DNA from: Danxiaibacter sp048498555
GTDB lineage: Bacteria > Bacteroidota > Bacteroidia > Chitinophagales > Chitinophagaceae
Reading direction: 5' to 3'
DNA: 64,000 nucleotides
Assembly (NCBI GenBank): GCA_048498555.1
Contig: JBEHXT010000003.1
Coordinates: 434,001-498,000 of the forward strand
Part shown: in pieces, positions 55,012-64,000 of the stretch
Numbering within the stretch: position 1 is the stretch's first letter
Layout: every line of letters begins with the position of its first letter
Made by a program: the position numbers and the translations under genes
Notes under the pieces: generated by a model
What the model saw: only the letters and a program-made list of their open reading frames with translations
What the model was told of the DNA's origin: nothing
Database searches by the model: none

Positions 55012-56790
55012 TTACTTTTGAATCTCAAACGAATCAATCTCTTTATTTTCTGAATTTACCGTTTTGAAACTCATTTTTTTCCCTTCAATCTTCACGTACT
55101 GATAAATATCGCCGTTAAAATTCCGCACCACTGTGTAAGGTTCTTCGGGATGTTTTTCCGGTGTTGTTGGAATGGCAACAGATTCAACATACGCTGTGCC
55201 TTCGTTATAAGAACCAACAACTTTTCCTCCCTTCATTGGCTTGGTACGCATGTAGTAGTGTATATGTCCATTCATTACCATATCCACGTGATACTTGTCG
55301 AAGATTGGTACCCACGCAGCCTGAATGTCGGGATACGGTTCATCCCAATTGTATGGCGCAAAATGAAACATAACAAACTTCCAGGTGGCATCAGTTTTTG
55401 CAAGCTGTTCTTCGATCCATACTTTTTGCGAGTCGATCGAAGCGGTGGATTCGATCATCAGGAACAACGCATTTTTATACTTGAATGAATATGTATGTTC
55501 AGGGTTAACACCAAACGGTGCATTTTTCGGATAGCTGAATAACTCGCGGAACATCCACGCACCTAATCCCTGGCGCGTATCGTGGTTACCAATTACTGCC
55601 ATTAGCGGTTTACGGTAAATCACGTCTTTGGTAAAGTGAAAAAGGTCATCCCATTGATCACGACACAAGCCTTCCGTTACCATATCACCTGCAATGGAAT
55701 AAAACGCCGCATCAGGATGCGACTGATCAGCAAGGTTAAATAATTTGGTTATTGTAGGTGAATGATGCGTATCGCCGGTCCAGACAAATGAAAATGAACT
55801 ATCCGATGCAGGTGTTGAAAAGGTAGAATTTTCATTCCAATCAACTTGTGGTGGAATTTGGTATTCGTATGTCGTTCCCGGTTTTAAATTTTTCAACTGT
55901 GCTGTAAAACGGTTGATATATCTATCATTCATTAGATTACGATCTTCCATTCTGAATTTCTCAGCAGTCGCCGACATGATTTCGGATGAACCTTTTTCCC
56001 GGTAATTGACCTTTCCTTCAGCAACAGTGGTGTCTGTTCGCCATTGGATATCAATAGTGATTGACGGATCAGCACTCCAGGTAAGCATCACCTGGTCAGG
56101 CTTAGAAGAAGACGGGTAAGCTGTTTTACGAAATGCTCCAACCAAATGCGATTCTGTTCCTCTACCCCTGATAGTTGTTAGTAACTTCTCTCCTTTCATA
56201 TCGTCGGGAACATTCGTCAAAACCAGTTCGGTCCAGTCGTGATAAGTAAATGCGCTATCCTTAAGTGTTCCTACATACTGATTTGCCGGAAAGAAATTAC
56301 TTAATGCGAGTTGCTCATTTTTATTTTGAGGAGCAACCGAAACAAAGTAATGCAGCATATAATCCTCAAATCCATTTACGCCTAATCCTACGTGGCCTGC
56401 GTCAAAGTTTTTCTGCCATACCTCGTAAGTAATCTGTTCATTCTTCATGGTTTTGCTGGTCTTTACAAATCCGGAAGAAGCCAACCAAAACGGCACCGTT
56501 TTTTGTTGTGTGCTTCTCATAACAGATACCACTACCGGCACATTCACATCGAACATCCAGTGCTTCGTTGCCAGCACTTCTTTTTCCTGGTCATTAAACA
56601 AAGCCATCACCTGGTCATTGGTCAGCGAATCCAATTGTTTTTGACTTCTCGTTTTATAGAGTTTAGTAACCGTCTGATCCATCACATCCTTTACTGTTTG
56701 TTCCGGAATACTTTTATCAGCACATGAATTAAATGTTGTTAACACAAACAACATCGGAATGAATAAAAGACTTGAAAATTTAGTTGACAA
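55012..56790 (-). CDS. Lipoprotein metallophosphoesterase (calcineurin/purple acid phosphatase-like)
   Basis: 592 residues with a lipobox FNSC near residue 23. The N-terminal half (about 30-220) is of unknown fold; residues about 230-325 look like the fibronectin-III-type domain of purple acid phosphatases (TYEYQIP). The metallophosphoesterase domain (about 333-560) has the five metal-ligand motifs: GDTHHS, AGDMV, GNHD, FHFAPYN and GHIHYY. It hydrolyses phosphoesters at the cell surface or in the periplasm. A family-typical Tyr in the first motif is replaced (GDTHHS), so it is not a standard purple acid phosphatase. It appears monocistronic and is flanked on both sides by MITE-like elements. 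Confidence 0.87.
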   Translation of the reverse strand: MSTKFSSLLFIPMLFVLTTFNSCADKSIPEQTVKDVMDQTVTKLYKTRSQKQLDSLTNDQVMALFNDQEKEVLATKHWMFDVNVPVVVSVMRSTQQKTVPFWLASSGFVKTSKTMKNEQITYEVWQKNFDAGHVGLGVNGFEDYMLHYFVSVAPQNKNEQLALSNFFPANQYVGTLKDSAFTYHDWTELVLTNVPDDMKGEKLLTTIRGRGTESHLVGAFRKTAYPSSSKPDQVMLTWSADPSITIDIQWRTDTTVAEGKVNYREKGSSEIMSATAEKFRMEDRNLMNDRYINRFTAQLKNLKPGTTYEYQIPPQVDWNENSTFSTPASDSSFSFVWTGDTHHSPTITKLFNLADQSHPDAAFYSIAGDMVTEGLCRDQWDDLFHFTKDVIYRKPLMAVIGNHDTRQGLGAWMFRELFSYPKNAPFGVNPEHTYSFKYKNALFLMIESTASIDSQKVWIEEQLAKTDATWKFVMFHFAPYNWDEPYPDIQAAWVPIFDKYHVDMVMNGHIHYYMRTKPMKGGKVVGSYNEGTAYVESVAIPTTPEKHPEEPYTVVRNFNGDIYQYVKIEGKKMSFKTVNSENKEIDSFEIQK

Positions 56791-56841
56791 TGAATATTAT
56801 TTTTTAATGATTTACTTAAGATGTTTTTAAAACTACTTTTC

Positions 56842-57087
56842 TGGCGCGAGTGTTACGCAGGATCACTCCTGTCTGCTAGTTTCAAGCCGATTGTATCGGC
56901 GCATGGCTAAAAATATTGATCATAAATTTTATCTATTACAGTTCGGATAACAACAATAGACAATAAGTTGTCTTATGAACCCAGATGCAATCTGGGGTGA
57001 ATTAATAGACACGGGTGAGCCTTCGGAACACTCGCGCCATATGCGTGAATTAATAGACACGAGTGATCCTGCGGAACACTCGTATCA
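56842..57087. repeat. Dispersed MITE-like element, copy 3, with terminal inverted repeats
   Basis: The core element 56842-57039 (198 bp) has imperfect terminal inverted repeats of about 33 bp: tggcgcgagtgttacgcag at the left and cttcggaacactcgcgcca at the right, both continuing towards a gtgtct/agacac-type inner end. Inside are the shared blocks aagccgattgtatcggcg, tggctaaaaatattga, and cccaga-tgcaa-tctggg. The right end is repeated once more at 57043-57087. Confidence 0.78.
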
Positions 57088-57119
57088 GAATCGTTTGCCA
57101 TCGCGACCCAAAAGCTGAT

Positions 57120-59351
57120 TTATAGTCCTTTTGTCGGCACACTACTTTTTACCTTACTTAATTCATCAAGCGTCCAGCTTGTATTTCTGTCGCCAACTTC
57201 TTTTCTCACTCTTCTTATATCATCACGTTTAACGACGCTGGCTTTATTGCCCATACTGTTGCGGATATAGCTAAGCACTTCAGCAATATAATCGTCTTCG
57301 TTGGCGCCCTGTGCGGGCATTACATCAGGATACTTTTTATTATCGATTGGACCTTGCAAGCCGTTTAGCAATATTCTTATAACAACATCCATATTGCCAT
57401 TCACTCTTGCAGAGCCTGCTAAAGGAGGCGCCACTTTTGATGGAAGCCCCTTACCTTCCGGACCATGACAGGTAGCGCAAAGCTGCCTAAAATTCAACGC
57501 TCCATCCATTACCAATTTCCTGTCACGCCATGGCATATAAGCGATATTGGCTCTTAGTTTATTTAATGCGTCATCGCCTTCTTCCAGGCTTTTTGTTGTG
57601 GCGTGCACTACAAATTTGTTTGCTTTATTATTAGCGGCGATCTCGTTAAGCAATGCCTTTGCCTGTACAGTTTTGCTGAACCTTAGCGATAAAGCAAGTT
57701 GTATTTTAACATCGGCGCTACTATCATTCTTAAGAGGCTCCAATTGTGTTATAAGCTTTGAATCACCTTTGGCCAATAAAGGTTCACTGATTCTTATCGC
57801 GGCGCAGCGGATTTCAGGCGCCTTGTCCGTAACCATTTTTTGCAATAGCTGCGGGCTAAGCGCATGTAGTCCATCGAGTGTCCATAAGGCATGCAATCTT
57901 GTATACAGTGCAGCATCATTGCTCAACGCCAGGCTTTCAAGCTGCGGTGCAACAGATTTATCACTACGAATTACCAGCAGCTTTTGTGCATTATCTCTCC
58001 ACCAACCGTTGGGGTTGGAAAGCGTTTTCACCAGCTCGTCACTGCTTGCATTGAGCAGGTTGGGTTTTGGCCCGGGCTTGTAGCCATCATGTACCAGGCG
58101 GTATATGCGGCCTCTGCCAATATTCTTATCCAAATCTTTACGCTGGATCTGCGGCCTGAGGTAACTACCTTCTTTTGTCCATGCACTTTCTTGTATAATA
58201 CCATGATACATATCAACGATGTACATGCAGCCATCAGGACCAGTGAATGTATTTACCGGCCTAAAGTTCATATCAGATGATGTAAGAAATTCGGCTTTAT
58301 CGTAAGCGTTCTTTACAAATGTTTCGCCGTCCTTGTTAATCACTTTGGCCCTGCGGATCAACCTGCCAACAGGCTCGCAAATAAACAAGTCCCCCCGCAT
58401 GGTTGAAGGCAGTTTATCGCCTCTGTAAATAGTTTGTCCACATGATGCTGTAAAGTGGTTCAGCGTGCTGTCTTTACGCAAACGATCTGCACCACCTTGT
58501 ACATCCGGTGTAATGATGATTGGATAAACTGAATCAAAATCTGCTATGCGCTGGTCATCAAAATCAAGCCTGCCATATTTCGGATTCTGTTGAAAGTTAA
58601 CAGCGGGCTCCTCTCCTCCTGCGGATGAATAAAACAACCGGCCGTAGTCATCACTGGTAAGCCCCCACTGGCCGCCTGGTGAATCATTGAGTGAATCTGC
58701 TACCAGCATGCCGTTATCATACCTGTAACGTACAGGGTTGTATGTTACATAAATGTAGTTATCAATGTTCCAGATAAGTCCGCTTTTCTGATGTTCAAGA
58801 TTAGCATTATCCGGTGCATCGTTATGAAACACCAGCGTTTTTTCATCTGCAACACCATCTCCGTTAGCATCGCGATAGCTATAAAGATTATAAGTATATG
58901 TTTCGCTAACCACCAGTTTATCACCAATCGGCAACATCATGCGTGGTAAAACAAGGCTGTCGATAAACACTGAATGTTTATCCATTTTGCCATCGCCGTC
59001 TGTATCTTCTAACAACGAGACACGGCAAATAGGTAAATGTTCACCTGTACCATTGATATCCTGCATATAACTACGCATTTCAGCCACATACATCTTACCG
59101 TTGGCATCCCATACAACTGCAACGGGCTCCTGCACCATTGGTTCGCTTGCTACGAGTTCGAGATGATAACCTTCCGGCAAATGCATTCTCTTCATGCTTT
59201 CTTCCGGTGTAAGGAAAGCGAATGAGGGGTTAGTATCTGGCTTATCAGGTTTGTAAGGTGGCGCCTCGCCCGATTGTTTACAGGATGCGGCAAATAGCAA
59301 CATGCAAGCAGCAATATATTTGGCAAGAGCAATCGTGGGCCTTTGTAACAT
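57120..59351 (-). CDS. Lipoprotein with PQQ-dehydrogenase-like propeller, HEAT-like region and cytochrome c domain
   Basis: 743 residues with a lipoprotein signal (lipobox AASC near residue 24). The N-terminal half (about 50-420) is a beta-propeller of the type named PVC-type heme-binding or membrane-bound dehydrogenase domain: LPEGYHLELVASEPMVQEPVAV, DTDGDGKMD, DANGDGVADE and GPDGCMYIVDMYHG. Residues about 440-600 are helical and HEAT-like. A cytochrome c domain follows (about 605-705) with CATCH near 625 and a likely axial methionine in DVMPAQG near 676. It may oxidise a sugar or alcohol and pass electrons to its own heme. Two co-directional genes lie upstream; the HGSNAT-like gene ends 19 bp before it. 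Confidence 0.87.
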   Translation of the reverse strand: MLQRPTIALAKYIAACMLLFAASCKQSGEAPPYKPDKPDTNPSFAFLTPEESMKRMHLPEGYHLELVASEPMVQEPVAVVWDANGKMYVAEMRSYMQDINGTGEHLPICRVSLLEDTDGDGKMDKHSVFIDSLVLPRMMLPIGDKLVVSETYTYNLYSYRDANGDGVADEKTLVFHNDAPDNANLEHQKSGLIWNIDNYIYVTYNPVRYRYDNGMLVADSLNDSPGGQWGLTSDDYGRLFYSSAGGEEPAVNFQQNPKYGRLDFDDQRIADFDSVYPIIITPDVQGGADRLRKDSTLNHFTASCGQTIYRGDKLPSTMRGDLFICEPVGRLIRRAKVINKDGETFVKNAYDKAEFLTSSDMNFRPVNTFTGPDGCMYIVDMYHGIIQESAWTKEGSYLRPQIQRKDLDKNIGRGRIYRLVHDGYKPGPKPNLLNASSDELVKTLSNPNGWWRDNAQKLLVIRSDKSVAPQLESLALSNDAALYTRLHALWTLDGLHALSPQLLQKMVTDKAPEIRCAAIRISEPLLAKGDSKLITQLEPLKNDSSADVKIQLALSLRFSKTVQAKALLNEIAANNKANKFVVHATTKSLEEGDDALNKLRANIAYMPWRDRKLVMDGALNFRQLCATCHGPEGKGLPSKVAPPLAGSARVNGNMDVVIRILLNGLQGPIDNKKYPDVMPAQGANEDDYIAEVLSYIRNSMGNKASVVKRDDIRRVRKEVGDRNTSWTLDELSKVKSSVPTKGL

Positions 59352-59370
59352 AGCCTTTCTATTTTTTTAA

Positions 59371-60528
59371 TTAAAGTTTTATAAATATTTTTTTACGGTA
59401 AAGCAACCATGCTGGTATGAAGTTAATACATACAAAAAGCAATGCGTATAAAAGGCTTGCAAACCTGGTATCCGCACCAGCAGAGGTTAACCCTTCCACA
59501 AATTTCTCGTTCAACGAACTACCTCCAAATTTAAACTCATAAAATATCAGCGCCCACACATCAGCCAAAAAATAAATAGTAATTGCATTGGCCCCGAAAA
59601 TGATACCGGGCTTTGTGCCACGTGTTTTGCCTTTTATATCAACCAAAAAATAAAAAGCACCGAACAGCAAGGCTGCAAAACCAGACGTGACCAACACGAA
59701 TGAACTTGTCCAAAGATTTTCATTAACAGGAAAAGCAAGCCCCCAAAAATAACCGGCAATAGCTGAAAAAACGCCAGCGGTCATAAGATAGTTTACTTTT
59801 TCCTGCGGACTTTTTTCGCTTAACATAAGCCTGCCTGCAAGCATACCGGTAATACAAGTAGCTACTGATGTTACAGTGCTTAAGATACTTTCGGGGTCCC
59901 AGGTTCCGCGCCACATAGTGCCCGGTAAAAACTTGCTGTCAAACCATGCCACCAGATTAGCCCCTGGGTCCAGCATTACTTTACCGAAGCCAGGTGTTGG
60001 GATACAAGTTAAAGCAAGCCAGTATGAAACAAGCAATAAAGCCGCAATCCATGCCTGTTGCTTCCAATTTGTATTGAGGTATATAATGGCGCATATAAAA
60101 AATACAACCGCTATTCGTTGCAGTGTGCCAGTCCAACGAATGGTATGAAAGTTGAAATCGGGCATCAGGTTTAAGATCATGCCCACAGCATAGATCTTGA
60201 GCGAACGGAAAAAGATCTTCTTATATAGCGTTGATCTTGAAATGCCTTCACCAATTCTTTTAGAATACGCAAATGCAATGGATGCTCCGACAAAAAACAG
60301 GAAATATGGTGCAACCTGGTCAGTAAAAGATAAGCCGTTCCATATTGTATGCCGCAATGTGAAAAACACATGATCCTCACTGCCCGGATAATTTACCACA
60401 ATCATCGCAGCAATGGTAAAGCCCCTTAACGCATCCAACGATACGAGACGTTTAATTTGCAACGCATTCTTAGGTGAGACGGCGCGTTCAGTTTGTTGTA
60501 GCATTAGATGTTTAATTTTTAATGACAT
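59371..60528 (-). CDS. HGSNAT-like/DUF5009 integral membrane acyltransferase
   Basis: 385 residues (or 377 from an ATG at 60504) with about ten transmembrane helices. The N-terminal LVSLDALRGFTIAAMIVVNYPG motif and the DQVAPYFLFFVGASIAFAYSKR segment are typical of the heparan-alpha-glucosaminide N-acetyltransferase-like / DUF5009 family. The human enzyme moves acetyl groups across the lysosomal membrane to terminal glucosamine; bacterial members are often found in polysaccharide-degrading loci, but their acceptors are not established. The stop is 19 bp before the cytochrome-domain gene, so the two are co-transcribed. Confidence 0.88.
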   Translation of the reverse strand: MSLKIKHLMLQQTERAVSPKNALQIKRLVSLDALRGFTIAAMIVVNYPGSEDHVFFTLRHTIWNGLSFTDQVAPYFLFFVGASIAFAYSKRIGEGISRSTLYKKIFFRSLKIYAVGMILNLMPDFNFHTIRWTGTLQRIAVVFFICAIIYLNTNWKQQAWIAALLLVSYWLALTCIPTPGFGKVMLDPGANLVAWFDSKFLPGTMWRGTWDPESILSTVTSVATCITGMLAGRLMLSEKSPQEKVNYLMTAGVFSAIAGYFWGLAFPVNENLWTSSFVLVTSGFAALLFGAFYFLVDIKGKTRGTKPGIIFGANAITIYFLADVWALIFYEFKFGGSSLNEKFVEGLTSAGADTRFASLLYALLFVCINFIPAWLLYRKKIFIKL

Positions 60529-60791
60529 TCAACAAGTCAATAGTGAATAGTCAATAAATGTCTTTGAATTAAGGAAAATTCTTTTCAAACAAGTACGATT
60601 TACGAAGTACGAAGTACCCAGATTTAAAAAGCTTTACTGTTTGAATGTTTCAAGGACATTGATTAGTCAATAGTTAAAGGTATCAGATCGCCTCTTTGTT
60701 GCAGGCTGTTTTCATTAAACAGCAAAACACTAAATACGGCTGGATTAAGACTTAACACACTCGCATATTTGCACATTCGCCCATTCGCAAT

Positions 60792-63700
60792 TTACTCATT
60801 TACCGGCGCGCTTATTTTGCCGAAATAACGTCCCATCCAGTAAGGCAGCAGGTAAACATCACCTCCGCCTAATTCAGACTGGCCATTGCCATTTTCGTCC
60901 AGCTTAAACAGGTTTCTGTTATGTTTATTCTCAGGCCTTTCATCAGGTGGCAATACTTCTTTAACAGACCAGCTCATTTTTGTATTCTCTTCAAACACCA
61001 AATCCTGCCGGCTACTGTTATTCATGCGCCAGGTAGCCAGGTCAAGGGGCATTCGTTGTAGTTCCCAAATGGCTTCTTTTAGGTCAAATTCTTTCGCGCC
61101 TGTAATAGCGCCGTAGCAAAGGTTCCATAACGCTTCCTTTTCCGGACGAATAATATTCCAGTGATCCTGTATAGCTTCTTTGTATTTATTTTTAAGCGTA
61201 TCATTCAACGCGTAAGGATATAAACCCCAGTAAGCAAGAAAATACATTTCATCGTCTGATGAATTCCATCCGCCTGATAAGATCTGGCTCCATTTATCTG
61301 CAGTTGCGGGTGCAGGGCCAATATCACTAATCGGCCTTGCGAGGTTATCAAGGTAATGATGCTTATACAGCAATTCTTCGGCCTTAGCCTTATATTCTTT
61401 CTTACCAGTAAAATGCCATGCTGTTTGTAAGAAGCTGATAATATTGGATGAATACAATTTCTTATCACCCACCATATCAGGAAACCTGTTTACATGTTCA
61501 GGATTCCAGCGCCCCCAAAGTGTAGGTTTGCCATTAAAATCAACCAGCGTTAAATTATTGGATACAATATAATTAGTGAGTTTATCAATAAGGTTGATAG
61601 CTCTCTTCTTCATACCAGCATCATCTGCATATTGCGCAACCATGGTAAGAGCGAAGTATTGCCCAACTGCCTGATCGCTGCTGGCAGAACCTCTCCAATC
61701 CCATTCGCTATTGTTAGAATGGCGCCAGCTACTGGGCATATGGTCATAACCAGGATACCAGTAATATTTATCTTCTTCACGAATCTCATCATGAAATGCG
61801 ATTGTGCCGGTACGTTCAATACAGCGGCCAAACAATCCCTCAATACCACTTAAGGTAAAAAGCCTTTCCATCGCAGCGATTGATTCGCTGCAGTTTTGCT
61901 TAGCCTCCTCATTATGCGTAACCAGGTAACGAAACAATTGGGATGTAAGATACATGGATGTCCACAGATTATCGCTATCATGTGGGCCCATAATAACAGC
62001 AGCGGTATCGCCTTTTCTTACATTGGTATAGTCGCAATAAAACCCGTAGCGGATATGCCTTTTACGAACAATATCTTCATAATATGCAGCTTTCTCATCA
62101 AGGGTCATCATATGGGCACATATTTTTGCCAGGCCCTTTGTAGTTAACACGAGCACGCTGTTATTATCGCCTTCAGCAATGCTTGTTACAGCATCGGACG
62201 GCAACCATCTCTCGGAAGCGTAGTAATCATAGGTGCCGTCTTTTTTTAACATAAAGGCCCCTTTTGAGGAGCCAAACCAAATAGAACTGTCAATTTGTTC
62301 AATGACAGAAATGTCTGCACAGGGCAATTTATTGTTAAGAACGCTTGCTTTATACAAGGGTGCATCCAACTGCATAAAACCATTGTGCGTGCCCACCAGC
62401 AGTTTGCCCTGCAAGACTTTAAAACACGTTAAGCCATCGCCGCTATAAACATTTACCAATTGTTTTTTTACGGGTGAAAAAGAAACAATGCCTTTTGCTG
62501 AAAGTACCCAAAAAAGGTTCTCGTCATTGCTAAACTGAATAGCCTTAACATTGTCAGCTACTTCACCAGACCATAGTACTTTATCATTCTGCAATAAAGA
62601 CAAGCGCTTATCTCCTGCCACCAAAAAACATCCATCATTACCAGCAGCGACTATACTAGCTGCTGCGAGGGAATGAGGCGTGTACAAAGTACCTGCCCAG
62701 GCATTGCTGAATACGGCATTATCATCCGTGTACACAAATTCATTTTTATAAGTTGTAATTGCAGCAATCTTTTTTTTTACAATGGACAGGTAAGCAACAT
62801 CTTTAACAAGTGTGCCGCTCTTTAATAATTCCCCGCCGCGTGGCTTTAATAATCCGCTAGATGACAACACCTGTATATTACCGTTGTGGTCTTGCGCAAC
62901 CTGAGTAAGTTTAGCAGCGTTATCATTAACATAGTATTTAATGCTGTAGCGCTGTGTGAACGGCACGTCCTTGTGTGATTCCTGCGCAGCTGTCACCGGC
63001 TTTTCAGCAGCCTTATTCTCAACGGGCGCACTTATTACATTTAAATAACGGCCCATCCAATAAGGCAATAACCATATATCCCCGGCACTCAATTCTTCGC
63101 CGCCATGCTGGTCACCGCCATCAAGATCAAACCTGTTAGCGTTATGCCGGCTTATGCGCAATTCATCCGGCGGCAGCACTTCCTTAGTTGTTTGGTTTCT
63201 AAAATTGGCAGGAATGGTATCAATATCTTTACGATGACTGTTGCGTACTTTCCAGTTGATCATATCCATCGGGTATTTTTGCAAATACCATACTGCTTCG
63301 TTAAGATCAAAATCATGCACATCCGTAAGGGCGGTGAATATATTCCATGCGCCTTCTTTCTCGGGCCTTTCAATCTGCCAGTGATCAAGAATAGCCTCTT
63401 TATATTTTGCCTTCAGCGTGTCGTTAAACGCATAGCGGTAAAGCCCCCAATAGCCAACAAAATACATTTCATCATCGGAATGGTTCCATCCGTCAGACAG
63501 CTCCTTACTTAATTCATCAGCATCAGCCGGCGCAGGGCCAATTTCTTTCATCGGCCGCATAAGGTTTTCTAAGAACCCATGCTTATTCATTAGTTCAAAA
63601 GCCTTGTCCTTATAAATAGCCTTACCGGTAAAATGCCATGCAGTTTGAAGCATCGCGATAATGTTAGACGAGGTAATTTTTCTGTCACCAACAATTTTTG

Positions 63701-64000
63701 GCCTTGCATTTACATACTCGGGATTCCACCTGCCCCAACGCGTTGGTTTGCCATTCCAATCGATCATGTACCAGTCATGATCAACAATATGCTGCATCAA
63801 TGCATCCATTAGCCTGATGGCTTTATTTTTCATGACTGTGTCATCAATCAGTTCTGCAACAGCACCAAACACAAATATGTGGCCAATAGCTTCATCGCTG
63901 CTTGTAGTTGATTTCCAGTCCCACTCAGGATTTTCTGCGCGCTTCCAGACTTGTGTGTCAGCTATCGCATATCCTCTTCTTTCGTAAGACCTTGCAGGAA
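60792..64000 (-). CDS. Very large protein with two homologous helical domains flanking a beta-propeller; 5' end outside the window
   Basis: At least 1068 residues; the frame stays open from the first possible start (GTG at 63872) to the window edge, so the true start is beyond 64000. A first domain (64000 to about 62990) and a second (about 62130 to 60792) repeat the same landmarks in order: P/SEWDW, GKPT-WGRWNPE, GDxK, SSNII, LQTAWHFTGK, IGPAPA, DGWN-or-GGWN-S-DDEMYF, YWGLYxYA-NDTLK, DHW-I-RPEKE, EVLPPDE, LLPYWMGRY. Between them, about 300 residues form propeller-like repeats such as WFGSSKGAF and LLVGTHNGF. No enzyme motif is certain. I do not recognise the family; an (alpha/alpha)-barrel carbohydrate-active protein is a guess. 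It precedes the acyltransferase/cytochrome pair by 263 bp. Confidence 0.85.
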   Translation of the reverse strand, partial: PARSYERRGYAIADTQVWKRAENPEWDWKSTTSSDEAIGHIFVFGAVAELIDDTVMKNKAIRLMDALMQHIVDHDWYMIDWNGKPTRWGRWNPEYVNARPKIVGDRKITSSNIIAMLQTAWHFTGKAIYKDKAFELMNKHGFLENLMRPMKEIGPAPADADELSKELSDGWNHSDDEMYFVGYWGLYRYAFNDTLKAKYKEAILDHWQIERPEKEGAWNIFTALTDVHDFDLNEAVWYLQKYPMDMINWKVRNSHRKDIDTIPANFRNQTTKEVLPPDELRISRHNANRFDLDGGDQHGGEELSAGDIWLLPYWMGRYLNVISAPVENKAAEKPVTAAQESHKDVPFTQRYSIKYYVNDNAAKLTQVAQDHNGNIQVLSSSGLLKPRGGELLKSGTLVKDVAYLSIVKKKIAAITTYKNEFVYTDDNAVFSNAWAGTLYTPHSLAAASIVAAGNDGCFLVAGDKRLSLLQNDKVLWSGEVADNVKAIQFSNDENLFWVLSAKGIVSFSPVKKQLVNVYSGDGLTCFKVLQGKLLVGTHNGFMQLDAPLYKASVLNNKLPCADISVIEQIDSSIWFGSSKGAFMLKKDGTYDYYASERWLPSDAVTSIAEGDNNSVLVLTTKGLAKICAHMMTLDEKAAYYEDIVRKRHIRYGFYCDYTNVRKGDTAAVIMGPHDSDNLWTSMYLTSQLFRYLVTHNEEAKQNCSESIAAMERLFTLSGIEGLFGRCIERTGTIAFHDEIREEDKYYWYPGYDHMPSSWRHSNNSEWDWRGSASSDQAVGQYFALTMVAQYADDAGMKKRAINLIDKLTNYIVSNNLTLVDFNGKPTLWGRWNPEHVNRFPDMVGDKKLYSSNIISFLQTAWHFTGKKEYKAKAEELLYKHHYLDNLARPISDIGPAPATADKWSQILSGGWNSSDDEMYFLAYWGLYPYALNDTLKNKYKEAIQDHWNIIRPEKEALWNLCYGAITGAKEFDLKEAIWELQRMPLDLATWRMNNSSRQDLVFEENTKMSWSVKEVLPPDERPENKHNRNLFKLDENGNGQSELGGGDVYLLPYWMGRYFGKISAPVNE

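Noticed and set aside
1..64000. Phage, integrative element, toxin-antitoxin or defence island
   Set aside because: No integrase, transposase, restriction, Cas, reverse transcriptase or phage structural gene was recognised on either strand.

Overview
The window comes from a member of the Bacteroidota, most likely a glycan-degrading soil or plant-associated lineage of the Chitinophagia or Sphingobacteriia. The signs are three SusC/TonB receptors with three SusD lipoproteins, a GH92/GH2/GH38 mannosidase cluster, a two-component system of HTCS architecture, a T9SS C-terminal sorting domain, ECF sigma factors of the Bacteroides expansion type, and promoter motifs close to TTG-N18-TAnnTTTG. The right end is open: the last gene runs off the window.

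Layout. 0.5-8.1 kb: a small secreted protein, then a leftward operon SusC-SusD-GH127 (beta-L-arabinofuranosidase) with a palindrome over its predicted promoter. 8.6-12.5 kb: a DUF4239-like membrane protein and an acyltransferase-3 gene whose 3' end and downstream DNA are repeated three times in tandem. 12.6-17.5 kb: SGNH esterase, sialate O-acetylesterase-type esterase and Lgt, all rightward. 17.6-18.65 kb: a 434-bp tandem repeat. 18.7-33.0 kb: a leftward run with ECF sigma, GH92, SusD, DUF5004-like and DUF4961-like lipoproteins, SusC, SusD, SusC. 33.4-43.3 kb: a sensor kinase and response regulator separated by one in-frame TAG, then divergent GH2 and GH38 enzymes. Together 18.7-43.3 kb looks like a polysaccharide utilisation locus for an alpha/beta-mannoside substrate such as N-glycan or mannan (inference).

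43.5-52.7 kb: an EamA transporter, two GNAT acetyltransferases divergent from a LysR regulator with a clear palindromic operator, a large T9SS-secreted FG-GAP/IPT protein, and a Gluconate_2-dh3/GMC oxidoreductase pair. 53-57 kb: three copies of a MITE-like element around an OsmC-rhodanese-DUF6132 group that has a candidate Crp/Fnr site, and a lipoprotein metallophosphoesterase. 57.1-64 kb: a lipoprotein with a propeller, HEAT-like region and cytochrome c domain, an HGSNAT-like membrane acyltransferase, and a very large protein of unknown family built from two homologous helical domains around a beta-propeller.

No tRNA, rRNA, CRISPR array, transposase or phage gene was seen. The points most worth a second look are the single-stop split of the HTCS, the reordered SusC/SusD array, the duplicated-domain protein at the right end, the triplicated acyltransferase tail, the 434-bp tandem repeat and the MITE-like family at 53-57 kb.
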